Positions 1 through 18,200 of a DNA stretch of 64,000 bases are shown piece after piece. The position numbers and the translations under genes are program-made. The stretch is taken from positions 15,081,138-15,145,137 of the forward strand of contig CM053260.1 in NCBI GenBank assembly GCA_028583405.1. Direction: 5' to 3'. This DNA is from Pogonophryne albipinna. Lineage: Eukaryota > Chordata > Actinopteri > Perciformes > Artedidraconidae. The notes beneath the pieces were generated by a model. That model worked only from the letters and a program-made list of their open reading frames with translations, made no database searches and was not told the origin of the DNA. Within the stretch, counting starts at the first letter, position 1. Each line of letters begins with the position of its first letter.

Positions 1-3000
1 AATTTCTGAAATGATGAGGAAGAGACCCATGTTAAAACAAACTAGACATTTCCTCTACATGTTTACCTTAACTTCAAGTCAGCTTTACTAATCTTGAGGT
101 AGCATTGTGCAAGAGGCAGGCTTTACATTTAAAACTTGATCTTAAAAAATCATGAATTTTTTCCATGATTACTCAATAACAATATGTAAAAAATAATGAC
201 ATGTAGGCCTACTACTGTAAAGCATTTATTTTATTTTTAATATCAAGTCTGTATTAGAGCTTGATACATCAGCATTGGAAAATATAGGGTTACAGATTAG
301 AATCATCATAAATTGTCTGATACGTCAAACCACCAAATTTAATTAATTTGACAAAAAAACAAGTTTTAGTTATGTCTTAAAAATGAGTTTATAGGGTTTG
401 AGCTGTTTGTGCTTACACAAGTAGATTGCCTGGTCTCCGGGCGTGATATACTCGGTGCACTAGGAACTCCCTGACTCCAAAAGCCTGACCTAGTCTCTAA
501 GGATCTCTTCACGCAAGGGTCACACGTCATTTGAAGCTTAAAGGAAGTGCCCTGCATAAAAAGTACGGCCACCCAAAGTGGCTGGCAAACACTCACTGTG
601 CTTTTTCGGGCAGTCAAGTCCTCTATTTATGTTGCCCTGTACAACATTATCAGAGAGGAAACAACAACAAATGACCATATCTTCCCTTCTAAAAGGGTTA
701 AATTAATAATCTTTTTTCTCAAAGCAAGGTTACACCTGTGAGTTGGATGTAGAAGTGTCAGAATCAATATAGATGTTTTTATTTTAAAGTAAATTCAGAT
801 TGAACACAGTAAAAAAATGTAAATTATTGAGTCCAACAAAAAAAAATTACTTATAGTGAAAACCACCCTTGAATGATGGGATGGTAGACTAAAAGCTTTA
901 GGGATCCAAACTACAACATATAATAAGTACCCTGTATCAAGATTGATGCAAACCTTTTTTGAGAGATTTAGCAAAAAGAAAACACTTCTGGGGTCATTTG
1001 GGTGGATTTGACCTATCTCTGGCCCCCCTTGTTCGATTTTGCTGATTGACATCTCTTTCTAACCGTCAGAACCAATGGAATCGAGGGGAACTCCCACATA
1101 CTCCTTATTTGGTAATGTGTGTGTGAGACTGACGCATAGCCAAAACCGGAAGCTGCGATAACTCTGGTGGCTACCATTAGCAGCTAACTTTTACTCTCCG
1201 ATTTTTACATAAAAATGGAATTATGGATTATAAATTTAAAAAAAATATTCCACAGAAACATTATCAACCTATGGATTAACCGATTCAGCCGCGTTTTTTC
1301 TCGTTATAATGCCATTGAACAAGTCTTTTGATCATATTGACAGCTACGATGAGACGATCTCCCGTAAAAGCTACGTAAAGGTGCGTGTTGTGATGTCTGT
1401 GTTTGCTTCCCCTGTTGCGAGTTCGGATCACTCAGTGATGATACTATACCTATATAATCTGTGGAACCTCAGCTTTAATAGGATATCTTGTATGTGCAGC
1501 TACGATAAGTAATAAGGGTATCTTTTATCTTGAGTTCTGTGCCAAAGTACGTTAGCATTTTTCGCTCAGGGGTCATTTAGATGCTTCTTATGATACTTGT
1601 GTTTTGTTTTGGTAAACATGGTTTGTATCGTCAGTTAGCTGAGATTATTCCCGTTAATCTGGTATAACACATTAATAGGTTCTTAAATATTAAGATCCCC
1701 TGAGACACAGTGTCGGAAAAAAAAAAAAAGCTTTGGGGCTTAATTATTAAGGGAGATTGAATGTGAGTTCTGAACTACTATGGGAGAGACACTGTCTTGT
1801 TAGAAATAGAGAAACCTTTCACTCCGACACTGGATGGTGTGTTGACAAGATGTCTCCAGGTCATTCTCTTTAACCATTATCCGTCTGGCCTGCCGACTCC
1901 AGTACTTGCAAGATGCTTCAAAAGGGTTGGCCCTTTGCTCCTATGGGACCACACACTTGTGCCATTGGTTGTTAGACCCGGGATGAACAGAGTTACTTTG
2001 CTGTCCAGTTAGGAAAAACAAACACAACTTGTTACTAGGATACATCATGTCATCAGTCTTTTACAAGGTGCTGTGATTGAAAGAGAAAAATAAGTAAGTA
2101 CTTTACAAATAAGCAGAAAGACAGTAAAGAGAGAAGCATAACGAGAAATTGAGAGTGAGGAGGAGAGTGGATAATGCCACCTGTCTGCATATCTTCCGTC
2201 CTACTATCACATCATTTGACCAATCACTATACAGTATACATTTATTTTGCTTAAGTGGATGTACATGGAACAATGCAGTTGCTCTTTACGTAAAAGTTAT
2301 GTTTCTCCTTCATTTTGCAACAAAGTGTAACAACAACTTTAGGAACACAATGCATTGATTTTGATTGTTGGCTTCTGAGCAGTTTGTCAGTGCTTATATT
2401 CAACATTAGCAAGAACTGAAAAACATATTTGTAACAGACTTAACAAATCAAATGTATAAATCTGCTTCTTTGGACATATTTAGTAGACTATAGCGAATTT
2501 TTTATGAAACACCTATTACTCACCAGAACAGACTTTACACCTTTATACACAGTCTATGCTTTACACAGAATATCTTGTAATAGTTGTAATGTTAAGATCC
2601 TCATGTGACAGTAGTACAGTATGTGACATAATGAATTCTGCTAAAATTAAAGCTATTATGAAGGGAACCTTGACATATGTAAAATACAAAATACATAATT
2701 TAACTTGTAGGGGTTGCTGCTGAACATGTTATAAAATCTTAAATACTGAAACAATTGAAGTATAAACCCTAAATACAACTGATAGAGTGGTTAAACTGAA
2801 AGTGCTACATTTCAGAGCAACCTACAGTATGCGCTAAATGCTGGTTTTATCCACAGATGATCTGCATGTCCGGTGTTATAACTGTAATATGTGCATTATT
2901 TTACTTACATGGCAGTTGAGTGTGTGTTTACTTACAGGCTCACTTTCAAAAACAACACCAAAACAATTATAATCAGTTTATTTGATTTAGAATCAGGTAA

Positions 3001-3212
3001 TATATTTTTAACCTTAGATTTCTGGATGAAGATCACATGGTTTAGCACTGCAGAGTTACACAGGCAGTTGATGTTGTCATATTCATAATTTGTTTCTCAG
3101 TCTTTTTGTTATTGTGGTTCTTGGGGGAGGTACTTCTTGGTTGAGCAAAAGGAGTGTCTTGAGGGCTGAGGTTTCTTAAATCATGTGATGCCATGTCATG
3201 GGGGGGACTTAC
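1..3212. other. Non-genic stretch, nothing recognised
   Basis: The DNA is AT-rich with poly-A and poly-T runs. Short open frames on both strands show no recognisable domain. No inverted-repeat element with target duplication was found. Confidence 0.5.
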
Positions 3213-3773
3213 GGGCCGTTTCTCAATCTCGAGGATACTGGCTTCCAAGCCAATATTTCAAGGATGCTACGTCATCGAGTGCCGCCGAAGGACTGTTCCA
3301 ATCTCCAGCATACTTGGAATTCCACCGAGGCCGCGTCCTCGGTTTGGGGGAAATTTCGAGGCTGCACATGGGTAGACTTTGCGTCCTTAAAATCCCCACA
3401 ATGCTTTGCGCACGGACCAATTTCAAAAACCCTTGCGGAGAATGGCTGAACCGACGCAGCACACATTTAAATGTAAGTATGTAGTGGCGTAGAACATGTG
3501 TTGGTAAATATGTTTGTTAAATTTGTTTGTTATCACCAAAAATGTGTTCCGTGAAAGTAAAGCAAGTTCATAATTAGATAGACATCGTGAGGTATTTATT
3601 TTCGGTACAGTCTATGTTGAAACCGTTAGAGAGAGTGGCACACTTGTTAGCCTGTTCCATTCTTTTTCGTTTTCCGAAGCCGTGGCTTGGAAGCATACTT
3701 GCTTCGTTTCTGAAGGAAGTGACTTGGAAGTACGCGACTACCAAGCCAGCATCCTCGCGATTGAGAAACGGCC
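3213..3773. mobile_element. MITE-like element with terminal inverted repeats GGCCGTTTCTCAAT
   Basis: The left end reads GGGCCGTTTCTCAATCTCGA and the right end ATTGAGAAACGGCC, forming inverted termini of about 14 bp over 561 bp. The interior has no convincing coding region; several overlapping frames are spurious. The ends resemble those of the element at 4519-5178 (GGCCCTTTCTCATTTC). A target duplication was not clear, so the superfamily is open; PIF/Harbinger-like is possible. Confidence 0.65.
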
Positions 3774-3840
3774 ATGGTATAGAGTGGCGAAGTCACGCCC
3801 ATCTACTTCCGGTCCATGGGACCTTATTTCGGAAAATGTT

Positions 3841-4110
3841 TACATTACATTGCATTTAGCTGACGCTTTTATCCAAAGCGACTTACAATAAGTACAATCG
3901 ACCAAGAAGACACAACCTTGAAGAAAACAGAATCATATAAGTACATCAGGTTTCATAGAGCCAAACATTTCAAGTGCTACTCAACTGGCTATAGATAAGC
4001 CAGTCCTTTATTAGTATATAAGTGCTCTGTTAGCAGTTCATTGTTAGTAATTCTATCGCTCGAAGTGGAGTCGAAAGAGATGAGTTTTCAGTCTGCGCCT
4101 GAAAAAAATA
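3841..4110 (+). repeat. Common teleost dispersed repeat (GACGCTTTTATCCAAAGCGAC core)
   Basis: The segment TTTAGCTGACGCTTTTATCC...AAGCGACTTACAATAAG is a core I recognise from many fish genomes; its class is not certain to me. It interrupts the left inverted arm of the surrounding transposon, since the complementary right arm lacks it, so it inserted later. Confidence 0.55.
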
Positions 4111-4367
4111 AAAAAAATAATCAAAAATAATTTATTGAAGTCAATGGAGAGAGAAAACGTATCTTTCGATCCCGTTTGAATTGTGCCATGAATTACACAT
4201 ATGATGTTTGTCAATCTTAAAAAATAATTTCCATGTCAAAAAAGTCACAGTTTGTCGTAAAACTGTTGAAATATAAGACTATGAAAAATACGCAACTAGA
4301 AAGACTACAAATCCCAGAGTCGCGTAAGTGATGTCACAATTGTTTTCCTCCACTAAGAGATAGCTAA

Positions 4368-4406
4368 GATCAGCGCCATATAGATATAATCTATCTATAT
4401 GGCGCT
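4368..4406. repeat. Short near-perfect inverted repeat (hairpin)
   Basis: CAGCGCCATATAGATATAAT is followed directly by CTATCTATATGGCGCTG, so both arms read AGCGCCATATAGAT inwards with a small loop. It lies just before the THAP reading frame. Confidence 0.6.
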
Positions 4407-4432
4407 GGCTAAGATAAGATAACTTTAACAAG

Positions 4433-4510
4433 ATGCCTGTGTGCTTAGTACCAGGTTGTTATCATACCAGCAATGGGTCTTGCTCGTTCTTTCGCTTCCC
4501 GTCTGATGAA
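4433..4510 (+). pseudogene. THAP-domain N-terminal fragment of a transposase
   Basis: It opens with ATG and MPVCLVPGCYHTSNG, then SCSFFRFPSDER. The pattern M-P-x-C-x4-C...F-x-R-F-P is that of the start of C2CH THAP domains, which serve as DNA-binding heads of P-element-type transposases. The frame is cut after about 26 residues by the inserted element at 4519-5178, and no downstream transposase could be read. Confidence 0.5.
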
Positions 4511-4518
4511 AGGACCAG

Positions 4519-5178
4519 GGCCCTTTCTCATTTCTCTAACTCCCCTCCTCGACTCCCCTCCTCGACTCCTATCCTCGATACTTAGTCCCGCCCACAGGAG
4601 ATGTGAGCCGAGGAGCCGAGGAGGGGAACCGAGGAGAGAGGAGGGGAAGCAGCAGGCGGTTAGAGAAATGAGAACTCCTCTCCTCTGAGCGGTCATTTTA
4701 AAGAGACGTCCATTAATGATGACAGGAGGCACAGCAGCCCTCTGTCTGATGGACAGATGTGTTCATGACCACTTATATACTTTGATTCATTCACAGTGCG
4801 GTATAATGAGACAATAACAGGCTACAGATGAGGACACACACACACACACACACACACACACGTATATTTATATACAAATATATACAATTTCAGAATCAAA
4901 CAGAGCACTCTCATATTAACGTAACACTATCAGAGACTGGATATATCCCCCCCCCCCTCTCTGGTCGCAACAATGAGGAAAATAAATGACGGACCAAAAG
5001 TTTTATTTACAAGTATTAAAAGTAAGCAGAGGACACTAAACCAACTGAGACATGTCTGTCCGCTGCATCTACACACACGCACCTACAGCTAACAGCCTAA
5101 CAGCCGTTGTGTATTTTATTATGTGAAGCACTAAATGGTTAAGTCGAGGAGGGGGATTTGATGAAATGAGAAAGGGCC
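4519..5178. mobile_element. Nested MITE, 660 bp, CAG target duplication
   Basis: Perfect 16-bp inverted ends GGCCCTTTCTCATTTC and GAAATGAGAAAGGGCC are flanked by CAG on both sides (4516-4518 and 5179-5181). The 3-bp duplication fits PIF/Harbinger-type elements, an inference. A second internal inverted repeat (TTCTCATTTCTCTAAC at about 4526 and its complement at about 4660) suggests a composite. It carries a (CA)14 tract. No coding capacity. Confidence 0.7.
4834..4861. repeat. (AC)n microsatellite, about 14 units
   Basis: A pure AC dinucleotide run inside the nested MITE. Confidence 0.95.
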
Positions 5179-5874
5179 CAGGAGTGGCTGGATCAAGTTA
5201 GCTACCTAGCTTGTAGCAAGCACGTTAGTTAGCATTACAGCCTTGTCATTTTTATTAGCCTTAATATGAAGTAACATTAAGTAACCCAACATGTTAAACA
5301 GTAAGAGTAGTAGTCATATTTTGTGAACCCTTTGAAGAGTACTGTCACCGGTGTGATCATTCTATAATACATAATTTAAGCCCGGGGGAGAAATGCTAAC
5401 GCTAGCATCGGCGATCGGCGATCTGTTCTACTTCATGCTATCTGCACAAATGGTTGACATTAAACATTAAAAAGACCAGGCAGTTCAGAGAGAATAAAAG
5501 GAAGGCAGGCAGGCAGCTTTGCATGACATTCTTCTGGACGTGTTTCATTGTGATGATAGTGAGGGTAGTCAATCGTTTTGTTGACAAGACAGTAGTGACG
5601 GCCATCTTGGTGACGTGTGTTGTTCTGCGAGACCAGAGATGTAGTTCATTGAGCGTTTCACACAAACAAATGTGTTACTTCACAGTTTTACGACCCTTTT
5701 TTTTTTTACTTGCAAAATTATCTTTTAAATTGACAAACATCATATGTGTAATTCGTGGCACAATTCAAACGGGATTGAAAGATAATCTTCCTCTCTCCAT
5801 TGACTTCAATACATAATTTTTTCGAAATAAGGTCCCATGGAGGTCCACCGGAAGGGGAGGGACTTCGCCACTAT

Positions 5875-6189
5875 GTCCACACGGTTCCGTCGCATTGAAG
5901 CTTGCCGGTGGGCGTGTCTGGCGCGCGACTAACAAGCAATCACATTAATCTCCCGCCCCGGACACACAAGCACACGGTTTGATTGGCTAGCTTATACTGG
6001 CATATGATTTGATTGGCTGGCGCTTCCGTCGACACTTGAAAAGTTGAACTTTTCTCAACTTTCGAAGCGAGCAACGGAGGCAAAGCGACATGACGGAACC
6101 ACAATGCAGTTTGGCAAAGCGTGACGTCACCCCATTCAAAGTGAATGGGAAGCGTTTCCGTTGAAGCACGCGACGGAACCGTGGACGTT
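5875..6189. mobile_element. MITE copy 1 of a head-to-tail tandem pair
   Basis: Inverted ends GTCCACACGGTTCCGTCGC and GCGACGGAACCGTGGAC enclose about 315 bp. The interior shares long blocks with copy 2 (GAAGCTTGCCGGTGGG, AAAAGTTGAACTTTTCTCAA, CCCATTCAAAGTGAATGGGA). It abuts the right end of the preceding transposon. Open frames across it are spurious. Confidence 0.75.
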
Positions 6190-6200
6190 ACGTTATGGTA

Positions 6201-6519
6201 CGTCCACACGGTTCCGTCGCGTTGAAGCTTGCCGGTGGGTGTGTCTAGTGCGCAACCAACAACCAATCACATTAATCTCCCGCCCTGGACACACAAGCAC
6301 ACGGTTTGATTGGCTAGTGCTTGTACTGGCATATTATTAGATTGTCTGGATCTTCCGTCGGCGCGTGAAAAGTTGAACTTTTCTCAACTTTCAGCCCGAG
6401 CAACGGAGGCAAAACGACACGGCGGAACCACAATGCAGTTCGGCAAAGCTTGACGTCACCCCATTCAAAGTGAATGGGAAGCGTCTCCGTTGAAGCACGC
6501 AACGGAACCGTGTGGACGT
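6201..6519. mobile_element. MITE copy 2 of a head-to-tail tandem pair
   Basis: Same orientation and structure as copy 1, offset by about 326 bp, with ends GTCCACACGGTTCCGTCGC and CAACGGAACCGTGTGGAC. Both copies are followed by GTTACGTTA, which suggests duplication including the flank or insertion into the same target. Confidence 0.75.
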
Positions 6520-8545
6520 TACGTTAGGCTTAGTTAGTTTGGTTTTAATTCAGTTAAAGTTGTCCATCTGTGTTACCCATTGTGTCATTGGCTATTATCT
6601 CAGAGAGAGGTGTTGATTGGCTTGGCATACTTTTCCATTGAGGCGAGCCTGGTCGGGGGCCATTACATTTATGTTTACCAACAACTTTATTTATTTATTT
6701 TTAAAGGATTTGTGGGGGCCCTATGCACTTTCGTAATTAGCAGTAAGCACTGTTAAAAGGTCTGTTCAATTGTATTAAGTGTATGTGTATGTGTGCAGAA
6801 ACTGAAAGTCACTCAGTTAAAGTGATTGGTTGACAGAGAACTTGGCCAAACACCCTCAGTTGAATGGATGTAATTTCCTGATCTGCTTTTGATATGTTTG
6901 ACATGTTTGGAACTGAGCCCATCCATAGGAAGAACAAAAAAATGGACTGACAAAAGCTATGACTTCAGCCATATTCATTGCCATGCAATGCTCATGCTTT
7001 CCGTGCGTATAAACCTGCACCCCAATAGAGACACCACCCCCACATCTTCATATCAACAGCAATTTGTTTGAGCAATTCAACAAAATGCCCCTCGAACATT
7101 TAAACACGGGTCACTTCACTGTGAAAGCCTGAGACTGCATTGATGCACAATTTTCACCAACAACAAAAAGAAACTGCGAGGGAAAGTGAAGAGAAAAGAG
7201 GTTAGGGGAAATGCAAGACAAAAGAGCCCAGCGCAACAGATCCCAAACACAGGTTCAACACACTAGCTGCAGCCAATCCACTTCCTCCATTCAGTCCATT
7301 GAATTCAGCGTTTCTTTTTAGTCTGGTGTCAAATAAAAGATAGTATTTACATTCACAACAATGATGTGAAAGTATCAGATTATAGTATGATCTGTGATAA
7401 TTAAGCTTGAGTCACAAACACACGTGGCCATGCACTGACACAGACAAACACACACTCACACACACATTGACCTCACCTTTCTGAGTCCAATAGCTTCTCT
7501 GCTTGGCAAGAGCGGAGCGTTGAGTAGCTACCAACCAGGCCACCCAGTAGTGAGTGAGACCTGCCAGCAACACCAACACATGCCAACAGAGCTGAGAAGA
7601 CTAATATCAGTATGCTGAATATTAAAACTATTAGAGACTAGTGCTAGCGTACCAGCATGCAAAGCAGCAACACAGGCACAACTGCAGTTTAGGAGTGGAT
7701 TCTGCACAACACTATAGTTCAGGACAGACTTATTTCTGAGGGTAATAATATTTAGTGAGATGTGCAAAAGATGATGGTAAATGTGCATAATCTAAGTGAT
7801 TACACTCAATGTTCATATCATATATTCTAGGGCGCTGTAGGTAGAATAGGGAACCCCCCATGGGGTCTACACACTGGTGATGAGGAGAAGAAGAGAATGA
7901 TGAAAACCTGGATTTGACTTCTGATGAGCTCAACCTGGGCATTGGATATCTATTGGAGGTGAATGGGGTGGGTGGAAGAGGGCAACAATGATTGTGCCCA
8001 AAACGACAGCGGAGAGATGGTAACAGATTTAAAGTGGGACAGCAGCACTATGATTGGCTGATGAAGATTGGGGCAAAATCTAATTGGTTGACTCAAAGAT
8101 TGAACGCCCATAATCATAATTTGACGCCTGATTAAAAGCAGCTGGAGAAGGGAAGGAGAATTGAGAATGAATAATGCAAATAAATGGACATAATGCACAT
8201 GAATCGCAAATAAATGCAATGCTGCGTTTGTGTGCTCCTCAGATGTCCCCAGTGTTCAGAGTTTGGAAATTGTTCAATTGTGTACGGTGTTAATCACCCA
8301 AAACATTTGTTCCTTGGCCTAATCTGCACACCAGTTGTTATGAATAGTGGGCCGTTACTTAATTACAGAAAAACATACACACACCTAACTTCCTTTGTGA
8401 AGGTACTAGAGGTGATACCAGTTTGAAATATTTTATAGGGGTTTAATATTAACTACATAGAAACGTATAACATTTATTTTTGATGCTACATCTCCTGCTG
8501 TGAATTTTCTCTAATAATGACAATTTTGTTAATGTATTGAAAAAC
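6520..8545. other. Non-genic stretch, nothing recognised
   Basis: Short open frames only, none with a recognisable domain. A small CA-rich patch lies at about 7420-7465. Confidence 0.5.
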
Positions 8546-9575
8546 ATATTGTTTGTTTGTTTGTTTGTAGCCTTTATTTAACCAGGTGAAAGCCCCTTGA
8601 GATCAAAAGATCTCTTTTTCAAGGGTGACCTGCAGGACATTAGTTACACATGTAACATAAAAACAACAGAACAACAATAAGGATGACATACAACATAATG
8701 TACAGGGTACAGTTTACAAACTCTATTTACAGTGACAGGTACCATGAGTATCAAACAGCATGTCACCCAGCCGAGTTTTAAAATGATGCAGGGGAACCAA
8801 AGTGCTCAGTTTTAAACATGTTTGCAGACTGTTCCAATTTAGTGGAGCTGCACAACTAAAACCTTTCTTCCCTAGGACAGTCCTAGCACTTGGCACATTT
8901 AATAAAACAACATCATGAGATCTCAGGCAATACGTACTTTCAATACGTCGAGAGATCAGAAAGCAGATATAAAAAGGTAGTTTACCCAACATGGCTTTGT
9001 AAATGAACATGTACCAGTGACTGAGCCTCTGTACAGTTAGTGAAGGCAGACCTGCCTTGGCATACAGGGTACAGTGATGAGTAAATGCTTTACAGTTAGT
9101 AACAAATCTCAGAGCACTGTGATAGGCGGCATCTAACTTTTCCAGGCAATGGGCAGGTGCATTCATATAGATCAAATCACCATAGTCCAGCACAGGTAAA
9201 AAGGTCACAGTGACTAGCCTTTTCCTGGCCTCAAGCGAGAAACAGGACTTGTTTCTGAAAAAGAAACCTAGTCTAACCCTCAGCTTTTTAAGCAGATTAA
9301 TGACCTGAAGTTTAAAAGTAAGACAATCATCAAGCCAGATACCTAGGTATTTATAACAGGTAACCACTCCGAGTACTTATGCTTGCATAGTAACAATATC
9401 CAAAGCAGTTTCTGTAGTCTTTTTAGCTTTAGAAAAGAGCATTACCTTGGTTTTATCAACATTTAAAAGAAGCTTAAGCTCAGAGAGCTGAGTCTGTATA
9501 ATGTTAAAAACAGCCTCCTTAATGGAGGGACCTGCACAGTACATCACGGTATCGTCCGCATATTGTGTCACATCA
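8546..9575 (-). mobile_element. 5'-truncated LINE (L2/CR1-like), reverse-transcriptase C-terminal half and 3' end
   Basis: On the minus strand the element starts inside the reverse transcriptase at QYADDTVMYCAG (the YADD catalytic box), continues with QTQLSELKLLLNVDKTK, then the thumb motif YKYLGIWLDDCLTFK and a C-terminal domain ending near 8723. The 3' end reads CACCTGGTTAAATAAAGG and closes in (CAAA)n at about 8548-8567. There is a frame break at about 9368-9376. Jockey/L2-type non-LTR elements have this layout; the exact family is uncertain. Confidence 0.85.
8723..9571 (-). pseudogene. Reverse-transcriptase fragment of the LINE
   Basis: Two open segments lie in different frames, 9377-9571 (with YADD) and 8723-9367 (KYLGIWLDD onward, about 210 residues). 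A frameshift and stop separate them. The endonuclease and N-terminal palm/fingers are missing through 5' truncation. Confidence 0.85.
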
Positions 9576-15279
<5,704 letters not shown>

Positions 15280-18200
15280 ATTGAGTTCTTTATTTACAAT
15301 TATTGTATAGATAAAAAAAATATCATAAAAACAAGATGAACACTTAAATCACTTACCCATAAAGTATGCCAAAAAGTTATGGCATTTCTCTTTTTCTTTG
15401 TTCCACAAACTGCATGCTGCTAAATACATCGAGGCAGGTGAGAGTATATTGCAAGAAGTATCATTGATATCATCATCATCGGCAATGTCATCTTCAACAT
15501 AATTATTGGCTGTTACATGTGTTTTCACTCAATGTAATCATGTTTTGAAGTGTTTCTGACAGGAGCAGTGATTGATTACATACAGCCAAATAGCTGTGTC
15601 GGCAGTATGACTTGAGTTGTGGTGCATGATGGTAGATGTAGTCGGGAAGAGTTCCTGTTTTCACACCAGTCCGCATGGAGTTTCTGTCCTCAGTGGACTC
15701 ATTGCTGTATTTACAAATATTATTTTGAAACTTGTCGTCTTTGCATCCCCTTAAAGCTGAATGTCCTCCTGGATGTAAAAGTGGTTGGAGAATGTTGGCT
15801 TTAGTCTTTCTTTTTTATTGAAAATGCTGTTGTTGCTGTTTTTTTGTTTTGTTTATTGTTTTACATTTTTTACAGACAAATAAACAAATAAATTGTCAAG
15901 TTAAAACATTGGAAAGGAAACAAAATAAATCAACAGCTTCTAAGCAGAATATACAGATGGTTTTTCCCCAACTTAAAGAAGACAGTTTATTGAAATGGTT
16001 CATGTTATTTTTCAACACGCCTGAGCTGACTGGTAAAGCTTGTGCACCCTCTCCAGATGGACGGATCGACTTGGAAATGACAGAGGAGGATACAAAAAAG
16101 GGAAAAAAAGGATTTTCCGATAAATGATTGTATATACTGAAGTACTGTATAGGATTTATTTTAAGTAGAAAAATCGTCTATTTTCTCAAGTTGCATAATG
16201 AGCCTTTCACGTCATGCTTGCCAATGACTTGGGTTAGTATTAGAAATAACAATAGTACAGGTTAGTTAAGTGGCCTTGTCCTTCGGAGTGCAATAAGAAT
16301 GGTAAATGTGTCTTCTGTATGTAACTTCTCTCTGTAATGTCTGATTGGTCAAAGCACAATAAATAGTTTACAACTAGTGAGTACAGTTGAGATGCTAGAG
16401 TACTGTATATTCTGTGACGGCAGGAAGACAAGCTTGGTTAAAACACACAAAAGCACATCTAGAATTACACCACAGAAGATTTCATTCATAACCAGATAGT
16501 GCAGAAAAGGATCGTCTTTTTTTATATATATAAAAGAGTCAAAGCAACATTCCATGTTTGTTGTAAGTTAAGTTTTTTTGTGTGTCAGTTTTCCTTTTTT
16601 TCTTTTATAGATGTTAAAAATGCCAACAGCTTTGTGGAGCTGCGTGTGCACACTGCTAGAGGAAATGGAAATAAATCATAATTAAATAAAAAAATAAACA
16701 ATACAATATATTCCAAATTTTTAACAAAAACAAAGAGTCGGATTTCCATGCGGCATAGATAAGCCAAATATGACTCTGCAGCTTTCTAATATGACTCGAT
16801 TGCAGCCTTTTTGATGGTCACACATATTTAAAACATCAAGTCCTTTGAACAAGCAGGTTTATCTAGAAGACAGTTCACTGTAAAGGTCCTGATATCAGCC
16901 TTTGACTCGAGCCCTGACCCCAGGCCAGCGCTGAAGCACAGAAAAGAAAACACAATAAAAAAAAGAGAAGTGAAAAAAAGAATGAAATATTCCCCCTCTG
17001 TCACAAAAAGGAGGCCTCCGTTTAGAAAGGCAAGCCACTCCTACTTGATCCCAACAATCATATAGAGTAATACTAAGATTCCACATTGACTACGTATCCC
17101 AATATATTTTGGTTTCTTTTTGTTTGTTAATCCTCTAAAAATATCTACAATAATTGAAAAGATAGCAGGCAAATTCCAGCACATGGTTTTTCAGTAATAA
17201 CACATCAACACAGCTCTGGTCCTTCTGAGCTTCAGCTCCGCCTCTCCTTCTAGAAACCAGGAACTTTATCTCTACGAGGTTGTAAACAAATTACATTCTC
17301 TTTAAGACATAAATAAGTCAAAGTATTTTTGAGCCACTGAAGCAGGAACAAGGCAACATGCCGACAAACAAAGATAAACTCTCTCTAAATATATTTATAT
17401 GTATTTATATTTATAGAATATATCCCATAAATGCTATCATCATCATTATTATCTTGCGTTCCTCCTTTCCGACAGGTGCAAAACTACTGTGCAAGTTGAG
17501 CCCTACCACCTCGTAACACATTTCTGTTTATGGATGAAACACATTTTTACAGTCGGGTACATGTTCATGCCACACAGAGGAGGGGGCTTCGCAGGCCAGG
17601 AGCTCGGAGAAGCCGTCTTTAAAATAGCAGTCCGCCGCGAGGCCTAGCCCATCAGAACCAAAGAACTCCAATAAAATTAAAACCCTTTTAAATAAAACTT
17701 GGGCAATGTACATTCATGCAGGAGCAACAATAATAATAACAATAATAATCAGAATCATAATAATAACAATGTTTCTCAATTTAATTTAAACTATTATCAG
17801 TATTGACAATGTTATTGATGAGGAGAGGGGAGTTTAGAGTCCGTCCTGTTTTGTGTTTTTGCTCCTCAGCAGTGTCTCCCTCCTCATCGTCTTCCTCCCG
17901 GTGCCACTAAAGACACACTTCATACATATGTGCAGTCAGCGGCACCTTTTGTTCAGTACATGCAAACACTCATATAATCATAAACACCACCACCCCCCCC
18001 CCCGCCCCCGCCATGGTACACATACAACCACAAAAGCAGGATGGCTGTGTTGGTTTTGTGGCTTTTTTGCGCTTTTTTGATTGTATGATAACTTTTATTT
18101 TCACCGTCATATTACTTTCGATGTTCCCCCTTTTCGAGCGGAGAACTTTAAGAGCTCAAGGTTAAAGGGGGGGGGGGGGGGAGAATCTGCCACAGAATGT

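Larger units (their letters stand above)
3782..5873 (+). mobile_element. THAP/P-element-like DNA transposon remnant with long inverted ends
   Basis: The ends form long imperfect inverted repeats: GAGTGGCGAAGTC...CCATGGGACCTTATTTCG at 3782-3833 against its complement at 5822-5873, then a further block at about 4117-4264 against about 5690-5815 (shared GAAGTCAATGGAGAGAG, CCCGTTTGAATTGTGCCA, CACATATGATGTTTGTCAA). Between them, 4433-4510 can be read as MPVCLVPGCYHTSNGSCSFF RFPSDER, which resembles the start of a THAP zinc finger. The left arm is interrupted by another repeat (3838-4110) and the interior by a MITE (4519-5178). Non-functional. Confidence 0.6.

Noticed and set aside
3185..3484. Five overlapping open frames on both strands
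   Set aside because: They lie in a GC-rich inverted-repeat element; mutually overlapping frames without domains are chance.
5940..6266. 108-codon open frame, minus strand
   Set aside because: It spans the tandem MITE pair and repeats with it; no domain is seen.
5875..6519. Repeat pair considered as a CRISPR-like or satellite array
   Set aside because: Only two units of about 326 bp, each with transposon-type inverted ends, in a vertebrate genome.
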